This document shows positions 15,717 through 23,860 of a stretch of 64,000 nucleotides of DNA, in pieces. The DNA is taken from assembly GCF_048323675.1 (NCBI RefSeq), contig NZ_JBLWFK010000001.1, positions 1 to 64,000 on the forward strand, in the 5' to 3' direction. Made by a program: the position numbers and the translations under genes. The stretch is from Mangrovimicrobium sp048323675. Lineage in GTDB: Bacteria; Pseudomonadota; Gammaproteobacteria; Pseudomonadales; Halieaceae. Within the stretch, counting starts at the first letter, position 1; each line of letters starts with the position of its first letter. The notes beneath the pieces are model-generated. The model ran no database searches and was not told where the DNA came from. It saw only the letters and a program-made list of their open reading frames with translations.

Positions 15717-17114
15717 TCACGCCTGCAGGTACTTGTCGAGGGTCTGGTGCAGGTGGCGGATACGGCTTTCCTGGTAGCTGCCGAGACTGACCGTGCCCTT
15801 GGTCGACGCTTTCATACCCCGTTGCACCGCGCCCATGTTGCTGTCGTCCTGGTCGAACACCGGGCCCAGTGCGCCGAGTTCCTCGGCGCTGGCGAAGGGC
15901 TGGTCGGCGGGTACGACATGCACCGGCACCGCCGGCGGGCGCTCGCTGCCTTTCGGGTAGCGAAACAGCAGCATGATGTCGAAGATGCAGCTGTCCGGGT
16001 CGTCGCCGTTGGGAATGAAGCGGTAGACGATGTTGCCGTGGTAGCCGACCCAGATCTGGAAGTTGGGGAACAGGCTGTAGAGGATCGCGTCCTCCAGTTC
16101 CGCCATGGTGGCGTCGGAGAAGTCCTCGCCGGCAGTCTGTTCGAAGATTTCCCGGTTCATGTTCGCCACGTACTTGCGCGCGGTGAGGTCGTCGGGCATT
16201 TCGACGCCCTCGTCGCTGTCCTTGGCCATGCGCCCGGACAGTTTGAGAATGTCACGCATGACGTCCTCCTCGGTGATTTCCGACAGGTGCGGGCTGGGCA
16301 CGCCCATCGGCGTCACCGAGCGGCTGATGTTGTCGCCGAAGGTGTCGTACTGGGAATTGGCGTCGCCGGTGAAGGTGAGGATCTGGCGGTGGGTTTCCAC
16401 GGTGTGGAAGGATTCCATGAAGGCTTCCGCGCCGACCTTCCAGTTACACTGCACCACCCGCTGGACGTGGATACCCTTGTAGTAATCCTGCAGCGGGAAG
16501 CGCGCGAAGTGCTCCGGCAGCACGCCGAGGTACTCCTCGAAGGGCTGCGCGTGCTTGTCGAAGTTGATGAACACGAAACCGCCCCAGGTGGCGACCTGGA
16601 CCTCGGGCAGGTTCATGTCCTGCTTTTCCGTGAGGTGGGTGAAGTCCCAGGCGCAGGGAATGCCCTTGAAGCCGCCGTCCAGGCCCCAGGTGGCGCCGTG
16701 GAAGGGGCAGCGGAATTCGCTGACGCTGCCGCCCTCGTCGCGCAGCAGGCGGCCGCGGTGCAGGCAGGAGTTGATCAGGCCGCGGATTTCGTTTTCCGCG
16801 CTGCGCACGATGATCACCGACTGGTCGATGATGTCGTAGACGTGGTGGTCGCCGACCTCGGGGATGTCCTCCTCGCGGCAGACCATCTGCCAGGCCTTCG
16901 GCCACAGCTTGGCTTTCTCCGCGTTGTGGAATTCACGCGCGATGTAGCGCTCCACGGGCAGGTCTTCGTCGCCCATGTCCGGGTTGGTGTTTTCCCGCAG
17001 GTAGGCGGGGACCGGTACCTCTTCCAGATCGAGGAGATCCTGGAAGGAGGTGCCGGGACAGCGCGCGTCGCCGCCCTGCTGGCGTGGTTTTGCTGCTTCG
17101 TTCATCGTGCTCAC
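15717..17114 (-). CDS. Rieske non-heme iron oxygenase, alpha (catalytic) subunit
   Basis: 465 residues. The Rieske cluster ligands are C117-x-H119 and C136-x2-H139 (CLHRGRLL, CPFHGATW). The mononuclear iron motif is ESFHTVETH (HxxxxH) and a late DQDDSN may supply the acidic ligand. The C-terminal signature QESRIRHLHQTLDKYL is shared with the oxygenases at 27465, 50409 and 61197, marking a paralogous set. It would hydroxylate a ring or alkyl position using O2 and electrons delivered by a ferredoxin; none lies in this operon, the nearest being at 32845. It is followed 20 nt later by ThuA. Confidence 0.92.
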   Translation of the reverse strand: MSTMNEAAKPRQQGGDARCPGTSFQDLLDLEEVPVPAYLRENTNPDMGDEDLPVERYIAREFHNAEKAKLWPKAWQMVCREEDIPEVGDHHVYDIIDQSVIIVRSAENEIRGLINSCLHRGRLLRDEGGSVSEFRCPFHGATWGLDGGFKGIPCAWDFTHLTEKQDMNLPEVQVATWGGFVFINFDKHAQPFEEYLGVLPEHFARFPLQDYYKGIHVQRVVQCNWKVGAEAFMESFHTVETHRQILTFTGDANSQYDTFGDNISRSVTPMGVPSPHLSEITEEDVMRDILKLSGRMAKDSDEGVEMPDDLTARKYVANMNREIFEQTAGEDFSDATMAELEDAILYSLFPNFQIWVGYHGNIVYRFIPNGDDPDSCIFDIMLLFRYPKGSERPPAVPVHVVPADQPFASAEELGALGPVFDQDDSNMGAVQRGMKASTKGTVSLGSYQESRIRHLHQTLDKYLQA

Positions 17115-17148
17115 CTCTTTAGTTATGTCTCGCGCGAGCCCTGTGGAA

Positions 17149-18291
17149 TCACGCGGTTATGATGTTCACTCCACTGATGCCCGGCGCCCCGTAGACGTGG
17201 GTATAGCCGACCTGCGGCTTGCCCGGCACCTGGCGCGCGCCGCCTTCGCCGCGCAGTTGTATGCAGACCTCATAGACCTGGCGCAGGCCGGAGGCGCCCA
17301 CCGGCTCGCCGTTGGCCAGGCAGCCGCCGTCGGTGTTGACCGGCAGGGGGCCGTCGATGCGGGTAGCGCCCTCGCGCAGCAGTTTTTCCTGCTCGCCGTG
17401 TTCACAGAAGCCGTTTTCCGCCATGTGGATGATCTCCGTGCCGCTGTCGGTGTCCTGCAGCTGCAGGACGTCGACGTCCCCGGGGCCGACCCCGGCCAGT
17501 TCGAAAGCCGCGCGGGACGCTGTCACCGTGGGCGAGTCGTTGACCTGGGGCGCCTGCGAGGGGCTGAAGACCTCGAAGCTGCCGTAGTGGCGCGAACGCA
17601 CCGCGGCGGCCTTGATATACAGGGGCTTGCTGGTGAACTGCTTCGCCACTTTCGCATTGCACAGCACCAGCGCGGCGCCGCCTTCAGCGGGGCTGCAGAA
17701 CATGTACTTGCGCAGCGGGTCGCTGACCATCATCGAGTTGGCGATCTCCTCGTAGGAGAGCGCAGTGGTGCGCCAGGCCGTGGGGGTCAGGGAGCCGTTG
17801 TAGAAGGCCTTTTCCGCCACCCGTACCAGCGCGTCGTTGCTGATGCCGTAGTCGTGCATGTAGCGCTGGATCTTCATGGCGAAGAACTGGGTGGTGAGCA
17901 TCATGCCGGTCTCGCCGTACCAGTCGCCGAGGCCCCAGTCCTTCGGCTGGGGGTTGAAGGCGCCGCGGGGGTGCTTGTCGAAACCCACCACCACGCCCAT
18001 GTCGTACTCGCCGGACTTGATCGCGGTATAGGCGGCGTGCAGGGAGCTGCCGCCGGTGGCGCAGCCATTCCAGATGTTGGTGAACTGCAGGCCGGTGAGG
18101 CCGAGTTCATTGACCAGGGCGTCGGCGTTGCCGGCGTCCTGGCTGCCGCCGAAGGCGAATTGCATCTGCTTCCAGTCCACGCCGGCGTCCGCCAGCGCCG
18201 AGCGCACGGCGGCGGCGCCCTGCTGCTGGCCGGTCATGCCCTCGCTGCGGCCGAAACGGTGCAGGCCGATACCAATGATTGCTACATCCAT
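17149..18291 (-). CDS. Lipid-transfer-type thiolase lacking catalytic His and second Cys (probable DUF35-partnered aldolase/thiolase)
   Basis: 380 residues of the SCP-x/Ltp branch of the thiolase superfamily. The nucleophile position is kept as Cys77 (WNGCATGG). The normal GHPxGATG loop reads GEPVGASG, so the catalytic His is Glu329, and the C-terminal CxG loop reads HVYGAPG, with Tyr367 in place of Cys. Such changes, with a DUF35 protein encoded next door, match the Ltp2-DUF35 type that performs retro-aldol cleavage of CoA-bound tertiary alcohols in steroid side-chain degradation, though other DUF35-thiolases condense or cleave by Claisen chemistry. It starts 1 nt after the DUF35 gene ends. 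Carbon-carbon bond cleavage is inferred, not shown. Confidence 0.85.
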   Translation of the reverse strand: MDVAIIGIGLHRFGRSEGMTGQQQGAAAVRSALADAGVDWKQMQFAFGGSQDAGNADALVNELGLTGLQFTNIWNGCATGGSSLHAAYTAIKSGEYDMGVVVGFDKHPRGAFNPQPKDWGLGDWYGETGMMLTTQFFAMKIQRYMHDYGISNDALVRVAEKAFYNGSLTPTAWRTTALSYEEIANSMMVSDPLRKYMFCSPAEGGAALVLCNAKVAKQFTSKPLYIKAAAVRSRHYGSFEVFSPSQAPQVNDSPTVTASRAAFELAGVGPGDVDVLQLQDTDSGTEIIHMAENGFCEHGEQEKLLREGATRIDGPLPVNTDGGCLANGEPVGASGLRQVYEVCIQLRGEGGARQVPGKPQVGYTHVYGAPGISGVNIITA

Positions 18292-18292
18292 C

Positions 18293-18727
18293 TCAGTGGG
18301 CCTCCCCGGCGGCTTTGAAGCTGAAGGTCATCAGCTGGTTTCCCGACGCGTCGGTGCGGAAGGGTTCGATGACCAGTTGCATGGGCATGCCGATGCGCAG
18401 TTCCTCCGGCGTATTTTCGTGCAGGCGGGTTTCGACCCGCAGGCCGCCAGGCATTTCCACGTAGCCGACGCCGTAGGGCCGGAAGGTTTCCGGGGATTCG
18501 TCGCTGGCGTAGGGGGTCTTGGGCATGAAACTCTGGATGGTCCAGGTCCACAGGGTGCCGCGGTCGCCCAGTTCCACGATCTCGGTGTCCTGGCCACTGC
18601 AGCTGCGGCAGTCGGGTTGGGCAGGAAAGGCGTACTCGCCGCAGTTGCGGCAGCGGCTGCCGAGCAGCTGGGGCTTTTCCGCGGGCCAGGTGAACAGGCC
18701 TTCCTTGATTGGCAGTTGTTCCGCCAT
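18293..18727 (-). CDS. DUF35/OB-fold zinc-ribbon protein, partner of the thiolase
   Basis: 144 residues. An N-terminal rubredoxin-like zinc ribbon with four cysteines (C26, C29, C40, C43) precedes an OB-fold (GTLWTWTIQ, YVEMPGGLRVETRL). DUF35 proteins bind acyl-CoA and form stable complexes with thiolase-fold partners, completing their active site or substrate tunnel. The gene ends 1 nt before the thiolase start, the arrangement expected for an obligate complex. It is 9 nt after lpdA. Confidence 0.9.
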   Translation of the reverse strand: MAEQLPIKEGLFTWPAEKPQLLGSRCRNCGEYAFPAQPDCRSCSGQDTEIVELGDRGTLWTWTIQSFMPKTPYASDESPETFRPYGVGYVEMPGGLRVETRLHENTPEELRIGMPMQLVIEPFRTDASGNQLMTFSFKAAGEAH

Positions 18728-18736
18728 CGATCGCTC

Positions 18737-20131
18737 CTAGTGGTTCAGCGCCTCGCCCCAGGCATCGAGCACGGACTCGTGCATCGCCTCGGACAGGGTC
18801 GGGTGCGGGAATATCGCGTGTTTCAGTTCCGCCTCGGTGGCCTCCATGCCCCGGGCCAGTGCAAAGCCCTGGATCTGCTCGGTGACTTCCGGGCCGGTCA
18901 TGTGCGCGCCGAGCAGCTCTCCGGTCGACGCGTCGAATACGGTCTTGACGAAGCCAGAAGCCTCGCCGATGGCCAGCGCCTTGCCGTTGGCGGCGAGGTC
19001 GAAGCGGCCGACGCGAATCTCGCGGCCGCTCTCGCGGGCGGCGCTCTCGGTCAGGCCGACACTGGCTACCTGGGGCCGGCAGTAGGTGCAGCCGGGCACG
19101 TGGCTCTTTTCCAGCGGTTTCACCCCGGCCACGCCGGCGATTTTCTCCACACAGATGACTGCCTCGTGGCTGGCCTTGTGCGCCAGCCAGGGCGGGCCGG
19201 CGATGTCGCCGATGGCGTACAGGCCGACCACGTTGGTGCGGCAGTAGTCGTCGGTGGCGATAAAGCCCCGGTCGAGTTTCACCCCGAGGGCCTCTAGGCC
19301 GAGGCCGTCGAGGTTGCCGCCGATGCCGACGGCGAGGATGACCCGGTCGAACTGCAGTTCCCGGGTTTCACCGCCGCTGTATACGCTCGCGGTGACACCG
19401 TTGCCCGCGGGGCGTACGCCCTCGACCTTCGCCCCGGTGTGGATGGTGATACCGCGGGCACGAAAAGCCTTGTCGACAAAGGCGGAGATGTCGGCGTCTT
19501 CCACCGGCAGGATGCGCGGCAGCGCCTCCACCAGGGTGACTTCGCTGCCGAGGTCGTTGTAGAGACTGGCGAATTCGACGCCGATGGCGCCGGCGCCGAT
19601 AATCAAAAGCTTCTGCGGCAGGGCTTTCGGTGTCATCGCCTCGCGGGCGCTCCACACCAGTTCGCCGTCGAAGGGAATGCCGGGCAGGTCGCGGGCGTGG
19701 GCGCCAGTGGCGAGTACAATGTGTGGCGCGTCAATGGTCGTCGTGCCCTGGCCGGTGTCGACTTCCAGCCGGCATTTGCCGGTGACGCGGGCGTTGCCCT
19801 CGATCACGGTGACATTGTGCTTGCGCATCAGCCAGGCGATACCGCCGGACAGCTTGTCCGCAACGCCGCGGCTGTGGCCGACCAGTTTCGCCAGGTCGAC
19901 ACTGCTGTTTTCCACCTGGATGCCGAACTGTTCACCGAGCTTGAGCTGGTGCAGCAGTTCAGCGCCGCGTAACAGCGCCTTGGTGGGTATGCAGCCCCAG
20001 TTCAGGCAGACACCGCCGAGGCGCTCGCGCTCGACGATGGCGGTGCGAAAGCCCAGCTGCGAGGCGCGCACCGCGGCGATGTAACCGCCGGGGCCGCTGC
20101 CTACCACTACCAGGTCGAAGTTTTCAGCCAT
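18737..20131 (-). CDS. lpdA: Dihydrolipoamide dehydrogenase (E3)
   Basis: 464 residues, a normal E3 length. FAD-binding GSGPGGYIAA (11-20), the redox disulfide C42/C47 in GGVCLNWGCIPTK, NAD-binding GAGAIGVEFASL and the dimer-interface HPTLSEAMHE are all visible. It reoxidises dihydrolipoamide on the E2 encoded immediately upstream and passes electrons to NAD. A dedicated lpd inside the operon, rather than reliance on the PDH-linked copy, suggests high flux or a complex with its own E3-binding preference. Confidence 0.95.
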   Translation of the reverse strand: MAENFDLVVVGSGPGGYIAAVRASQLGFRTAIVERERLGGVCLNWGCIPTKALLRGAELLHQLKLGEQFGIQVENSSVDLAKLVGHSRGVADKLSGGIAWLMRKHNVTVIEGNARVTGKCRLEVDTGQGTTTIDAPHIVLATGAHARDLPGIPFDGELVWSAREAMTPKALPQKLLIIGAGAIGVEFASLYNDLGSEVTLVEALPRILPVEDADISAFVDKAFRARGITIHTGAKVEGVRPAGNGVTASVYSGGETRELQFDRVILAVGIGGNLDGLGLEALGVKLDRGFIATDDYCRTNVVGLYAIGDIAGPPWLAHKASHEAVICVEKIAGVAGVKPLEKSHVPGCTYCRPQVASVGLTESAARESGREIRVGRFDLAANGKALAIGEASGFVKTVFDASTGELLGAHMTGPEVTEQIQGFALARGMEATEAELKHAIFPHPTLSEAMHESVLDAWGEALNH

Positions 20132-20140
20132 GATCGCGCC

Positions 20141-21652
20141 CTAACCCAGCATGGTGCCGGGCTCCTCGAGGAAGCCCTTGAGCGCGGCCATGAAGCGGGC
20201 GGCCACGGCGCCGTCGATGATGCGGTGGTCGCTGGACAGTGACAGGCTGACTACCGTCGCTGCCTGCCAGCTGCCGTCGCGCCACACCGGGCGCGGTTCC
20301 CCGGCGCCCACTGCGAGGATGGCACACTGCGGCGGGTTGATAATGGCGTCGAACTGCTTGACCCCGAACATGCCGAGGTTGGAGACACTGAATGTGCCGC
20401 CCTGGAATTCCTCCGCCTGCAGCCGGCCGAGTTTGGCACGGGTGGCGAGGTCGCGTACTTCGTTGGAGACCGCCACCAGGCCTTTTTTGTTGGCGCCGCG
20501 CACGATGGGGGTGATCAGGCCGTCGTCCAGGGCCACCGCGACGGCGATGTCGGCGTCGGCGAAATAGCGGACCTGCTCGCCGTCGAACTGCACATTGACC
20601 TCGGGCACGCGAACCAGCGCGCTGGCGCAGGCCTTGATGATGAAGTCGTTGACCGAAATCTTCGCCTCGCTGTGGGCGGCGTTGAGGGCCGTGCGCAGGG
20701 CCAGCAGGGCATCCAGTTGCGCGTCCACCTGCACCCGGAAGTGGGGGGCGGTCTGCTTGGACTGCTGCAGGCGCGCGGCGATGGTCTTGCGCATACCGGA
20801 GAGGGGACGCTCCTCGAATGCCGGTGCGGGGGCGGCCTCGGTCACTGCGGTGACCGGCAGGGTCGCCCGCCCGTTCAGCGCAGCGCGGGCCTCGACATCG
20901 GCCTTGCAGACCCGGCCGCGGTCGCCGCTGCTGCGGCAGTCGTTCAGGTTGATGCCCAGTTCCGCGGCCAGCCGGCGCGCCACCGGGGTGGCGGCGACCG
21001 CGCTGTCGTCCTGCGCCGCGGTATTGCCGCTGGCGGGGGAGGGGGTGAGCAGGGTACCGCCGGCGGCGGCGACCGCGGCCTCCAGGTCGGCCTTGCTGAC
21101 CCGGCCGTGGGGGCCGCTGGCGGGGATATTGTTCAGGTTGACGCCAAAGTGGGCAGCCAGCCTGCGGGCCACCGGGGAGGCGGCCACGGCGCTGTCATCG
21201 GGACCGTCAGCGAGGGCAGAGAGATTGCCCTTTGCCGCGGGTGCTGGCGCGGGCGCCGGAACCGGTTCGGGGACCGCCTGCAGCACCGGTGCGGCGGCAG
21301 AGGCGGGCACTTCAGGTGCCGGGGCAGGCGCTGGCGCGGGTTCCGCCGCGGGAGCGGCGCCAGCGAACTGGCTGACGAAGGCTTCGATATCGGTTTCGGC
21401 GGTACCCGCCGGGGCGAGCACCCCGAGTACAGCGCCCACCGGCAGGTTTTCACCCGGGTTGGCGATGATGCGCTGCAGGACGCCGGAGGCCGTCGCTGTC
21501 ACTGTATTGACGATCTTGCTGGTCTCGACGTCGACCAGGTCATCGCCCTCGGTGACCTCGGCGCCGACGGCGACATACCAGTCGCCGACCAGGCCCTCGG
21601 TCATTTCCATGCCCCACTTGGGCATCGTGATTGTCTGGATCTGGCCGCTCAT
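20141..21652 (-). CDS. Dihydrolipoyl acyltransferase (E2) with two E3/E1-binding domains
   Basis: 503 residues: one lipoyl domain (Lys46 in VETSKIV is the expected lipoylation site), an Ala/Pro-rich linker (about 100-145), a peripheral-subunit-binding domain at about 157-194, a second very similar one at about 219-255, then the CAT-fold acyltransferase domain ending with SDHRIIDG. Most E2s carry a single binding domain; duplication may let it hold E1 and E3 at once or recruit more E3. It is the core of the complex encoded with E1 alpha/beta and E3. The acyl group could be acetyl (acetoin-like) or a branched/bulky acyl derived from the pathway. Confidence 0.93.
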   Translation of the reverse strand: MSGQIQTITMPKWGMEMTEGLVGDWYVAVGAEVTEGDDLVDVETSKIVNTVTATASGVLQRIIANPGENLPVGAVLGVLAPAGTAETDIEAFVSQFAGAAPAAEPAPAPAPAPEVPASAAAPVLQAVPEPVPAPAPAPAAKGNLSALADGPDDSAVAASPVARRLAAHFGVNLNNIPASGPHGRVSKADLEAAVAAAGGTLLTPSPASGNTAAQDDSAVAATPVARRLAAELGINLNDCRSSGDRGRVCKADVEARAALNGRATLPVTAVTEAAPAPAFEERPLSGMRKTIAARLQQSKQTAPHFRVQVDAQLDALLALRTALNAAHSEAKISVNDFIIKACASALVRVPEVNVQFDGEQVRYFADADIAVAVALDDGLITPIVRGANKKGLVAVSNEVRDLATRAKLGRLQAEEFQGGTFSVSNLGMFGVKQFDAIINPPQCAILAVGAGEPRPVWRDGSWQAATVVSLSLSSDHRIIDGAVAARFMAALKGFLEEPGTMLG

Positions 21653-21654
21653 GG

Positions 21655-22707
21655 TTACGCTCCCAGTACGTCGCGCAGGGCCTGTTCGATGCGCGCTTCG
21701 CTGGGGATGTAGGCATCTTCCAGGGAGGGTGCGAAGGGCACCGGCGTATGCGGGGCGGTGACCTTGCGGATCGGCGCGCGCAGGCTGCCGAAAGCGCGTT
21801 CCGCGACAATCGAGGAGATATCGGCGGCGAGGCTGCAGCGTTCGTTGGCCTCGTCCACGATCACCAGCCGGCCGCTCAGCTCGACGCTTTCCAGTATGGC
21901 CTCGTCATCCATCGGCGACACGGTGCGCGGATCGATGACATCGATATGGATACCTTCCTTCGCCAGCTTGTCGGCCACGGCGATGGCCTTGGGCACCATG
22001 GCGGAGATGGCGACGATGGTGGCGTCGGAGCCCTGGCGGGGGAAGGCCGCCTCGCCGAAGGGGATGGTGTAGGGGGCGTCGGGCACCTCGCACTTGGCGT
22101 CGTAGAGGCACTTGTGCTCGAGGAAGATCACCGGGTCGTCGTCGCGGATGGCGCTGATCATCAGGCCCTTGGCGTCGTAGGCGTTGCTCGGCATCACTAC
22201 CTTGAGGCCGGCGATGTGGACCACCACCGGATGCAGCATGTTGGAGTGCTGGGCCCCGGCGCGCATGCCGGCGCCGACCGTGGCGCGGATCACCATGGGG
22301 GTCCTGGCCTTGCCGCCGAACATGTAGCGAAACTTGGCGGCCTGGTTGAAGATCTGGTCGAAACACACGCCGATGAAGTCGAAGAACATCAGTTCGGCGA
22401 CCGGGCGCAGGCCGGTGTTGGCAGCGCCGGCGGCGGCGCCGATGATGGCGGATTCGCTGATCGGGGTGTCGATGACGCGCTCGCGACCAAACCTGGGCAT
22501 CAGGCCCTTGGTCACGCCGAAGACGCCGCCGTAGGCGTCGTCCTGGCCGGAGCAACCGGCGCCGCCGGAGACTTCCTCACCGAGCACGATCACGGTGGGA
22601 TCGCGCTCCATTTCCTGGTACAGGGCTTCGTTGATGGCCTCGCGGTAGGTTTTCACCGACGATGTTGCCGTGGCTTCAGTATTCACGGCCTTTTGCGGCT
22701 GGTTCAT
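21655..22707 (-). CDS. 2-oxoacid (acetoin-type) dehydrogenase E1 beta subunit
   Basis: 350 residues with transketolase pyrimidine and C-terminal domains: EALYQEMERDPTVIVLGEEV, the conserved DTPISESAIIGAAAGAA and RTVSPMDDEA. It pairs with the E1 alpha of the next gene to decarboxylate a 2-oxo acid (or cleave acetoin-like ketols) using thiamine diphosphate. A roughly 20-residue N-terminal extension precedes the core. Only 2 nt separate it from the E2 gene. Sequence resembles AcoB/PdhB/BkdB equally well at the level I can judge, so the substrate is left open. Confidence 0.93.
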   Translation of the reverse strand: MNQPQKAVNTEATATSSVKTYREAINEALYQEMERDPTVIVLGEEVSGGAGCSGQDDAYGGVFGVTKGLMPRFGRERVIDTPISESAIIGAAAGAANTGLRPVAELMFFDFIGVCFDQIFNQAAKFRYMFGGKARTPMVIRATVGAGMRAGAQHSNMLHPVVVHIAGLKVVMPSNAYDAKGLMISAIRDDDPVIFLEHKCLYDAKCEVPDAPYTIPFGEAAFPRQGSDATIVAISAMVPKAIAVADKLAKEGIHIDVIDPRTVSPMDDEAILESVELSGRLVIVDEANERCSLAADISSIVAERAFGSLRAPIRKVTAPHTPVPFAPSLEDAYIPSEARIEQALRDVLGA

Positions 22708-22719
22708 GGCGGGCCTCCC

Positions 22720-23688
22720 TTAATATGAACAGTAGACGTCGGTGGTGAGTTCGGAGACCGCGGGCAGCGGCGACGCCAGCCCTTCCTCCACAGCGCGCTC
22801 GATCAGGGCCGCGACCTCGTCGTCGATGCTGTCGAGCTGGGCGGCCTGCAGCCAGCCCTCGCCGGTGACCCGCTCGCGGAAGAATTTCAGGCAATCGCGA
22901 TCCTTGCGCAGCTGGGCGATTTCGCCCTTGGCGCGGTACAGCTGCGGGTCGCCGATGAAGTGCCCGCTGAAACGGATGATGTCCGCTTCCAGGGCGCTCG
23001 GGCCGCCGCCCTCACGGGCGCGCTGTACGGCTTTTGCAGTGGCTTCATAGACCGCGAAGAAGTCGGCGCCGTCCACTTTCTCGGCGGGCATGCCGAAGGC
23101 CGCGGTGCGGCTCGTGATATCGCGGCTGCCCACGGCGTAGTCGGCGCCGGTGCCTTCGCCGTAGCCGTTGTTCTCGAAGACGAAGAGGTGCGGCAACTGC
23201 AGCACCACGGCCAGGTTGAGCGCTTCCATGACGGTGCCCTGGTTGGAGGAGCCGTCGCCGTTGAAGGAGACCGCGACCTTGCCGGTCTTCAGGGTCTTGG
23301 CGGACAGGGCGGCGCCGTTACACAGGGGCGGCCCACCGCCGACGATGGCGTTGGCGCCGAGCATGCCCTTGTCGATATCGGCGATGTGCATGGAACCGCC
23401 CTTGCCTTTGCACAGGCCGTCGGCCTTGCCCATGATCTCTTTCATCATGCCGATCACGTCACAGCCCTTGGCGATGCAGTGGCCGTGGCCACGGTGGGTG
23501 CTGCCGATGATGTCGGCATCATCGAGGTTCATGCAGACACCGATGGCGATCGCTTCCTGGCCGTCGTAGGCGTGGACAAAGCCGGGGATATTCCCGGCTT
23601 CAAATTCGCGGGTGACCCGCTCCTCGAACAGGCGGATGGTTTTCATGCCGCGATAGGCTCGCAGGAGGAATTCGGGGCTGTAGGACAT
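22720..23688 (-). CDS. 2-oxoacid (acetoin-type) dehydrogenase E1 alpha subunit
   Basis: 322 residues. The ThDP-binding motif begins at GDGSSNQG and ends near NNGYGEGT, and the region HRGHGHCIAKG with GKGGSMH is typical of AcoA/PdhA proteins. The ATG at 23688 has GGAGG 7 nt upstream; the frame extends further to 23763 but that part covers the promoter. This is the first gene of the nine-gene operon. The size and lack of a phosphorylation-type insertion favour the AcoA-like group, but the associated thiolase and Rieske genes argue for a pathway-specific 2-oxo acid. Confidence 0.92.
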   Translation of the reverse strand: MSYSPEFLLRAYRGMKTIRLFEERVTREFEAGNIPGFVHAYDGQEAIAIGVCMNLDDADIIGSTHRGHGHCIAKGCDVIGMMKEIMGKADGLCKGKGGSMHIADIDKGMLGANAIVGGGPPLCNGAALSAKTLKTGKVAVSFNGDGSSNQGTVMEALNLAVVLQLPHLFVFENNGYGEGTGADYAVGSRDITSRTAAFGMPAEKVDGADFFAVYEATAKAVQRAREGGGPSALEADIIRFSGHFIGDPQLYRAKGEIAQLRKDRDCLKFFRERVTGEGWLQAAQLDSIDDEVAALIERAVEEGLASPLPAVSELTTDVYCSY

Positions 23689-23730
23689 TGCTGCCTCCGG
23701 ACTTGGGGTTATCGTTTTAGATCCGGACTG

Positions 23731-23771
23731 ACTATAGTGACTGGGTATAAAAAAAGCAAGCATGTTTGTTT
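23731..23771 (-). promoter_or_regulatory. Promoter and operator-like palindrome between the nine-gene operon and tetR
   Basis: Minus-strand -35 TTGCTT (23754-23759), 17-nt spacer, -10 TATAGT (23731-23736). The -35 is one arm of an 18-bp imperfect palindrome at 23754-23771 with core CAAGCATGTTTG (23757-23768), 7 of 9 base pairs matching. It is the clearest copy of the motif shared by many promoters in this window. As it lies between a TetR gene and the operon it faces, TetR binding is the simplest reading. Confidence 0.65.
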
Positions 23772-23860
23772 AGATACAAGATGGTTTTTTTGCGTTATGA
23801 TTCGTCCCAGCCCCATTCGGGGAGCGGTGACCGTCGGTGAGTTTCAGGAGTGAACAGGCA

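Noticed and set aside
15747..17162. Plus-strand open frame of 471 codons
   Set aside because: It is antisense to the Rieske alpha gene, which has intact metal ligands.
23754..23771. KstR2-type steroid operator (AnCAAGnnCTTGnT)
   Set aside because: The palindrome has CAAG and TTTG arms but with a four-base spacer between them, so the spacing does not match the KstR2 consensus.
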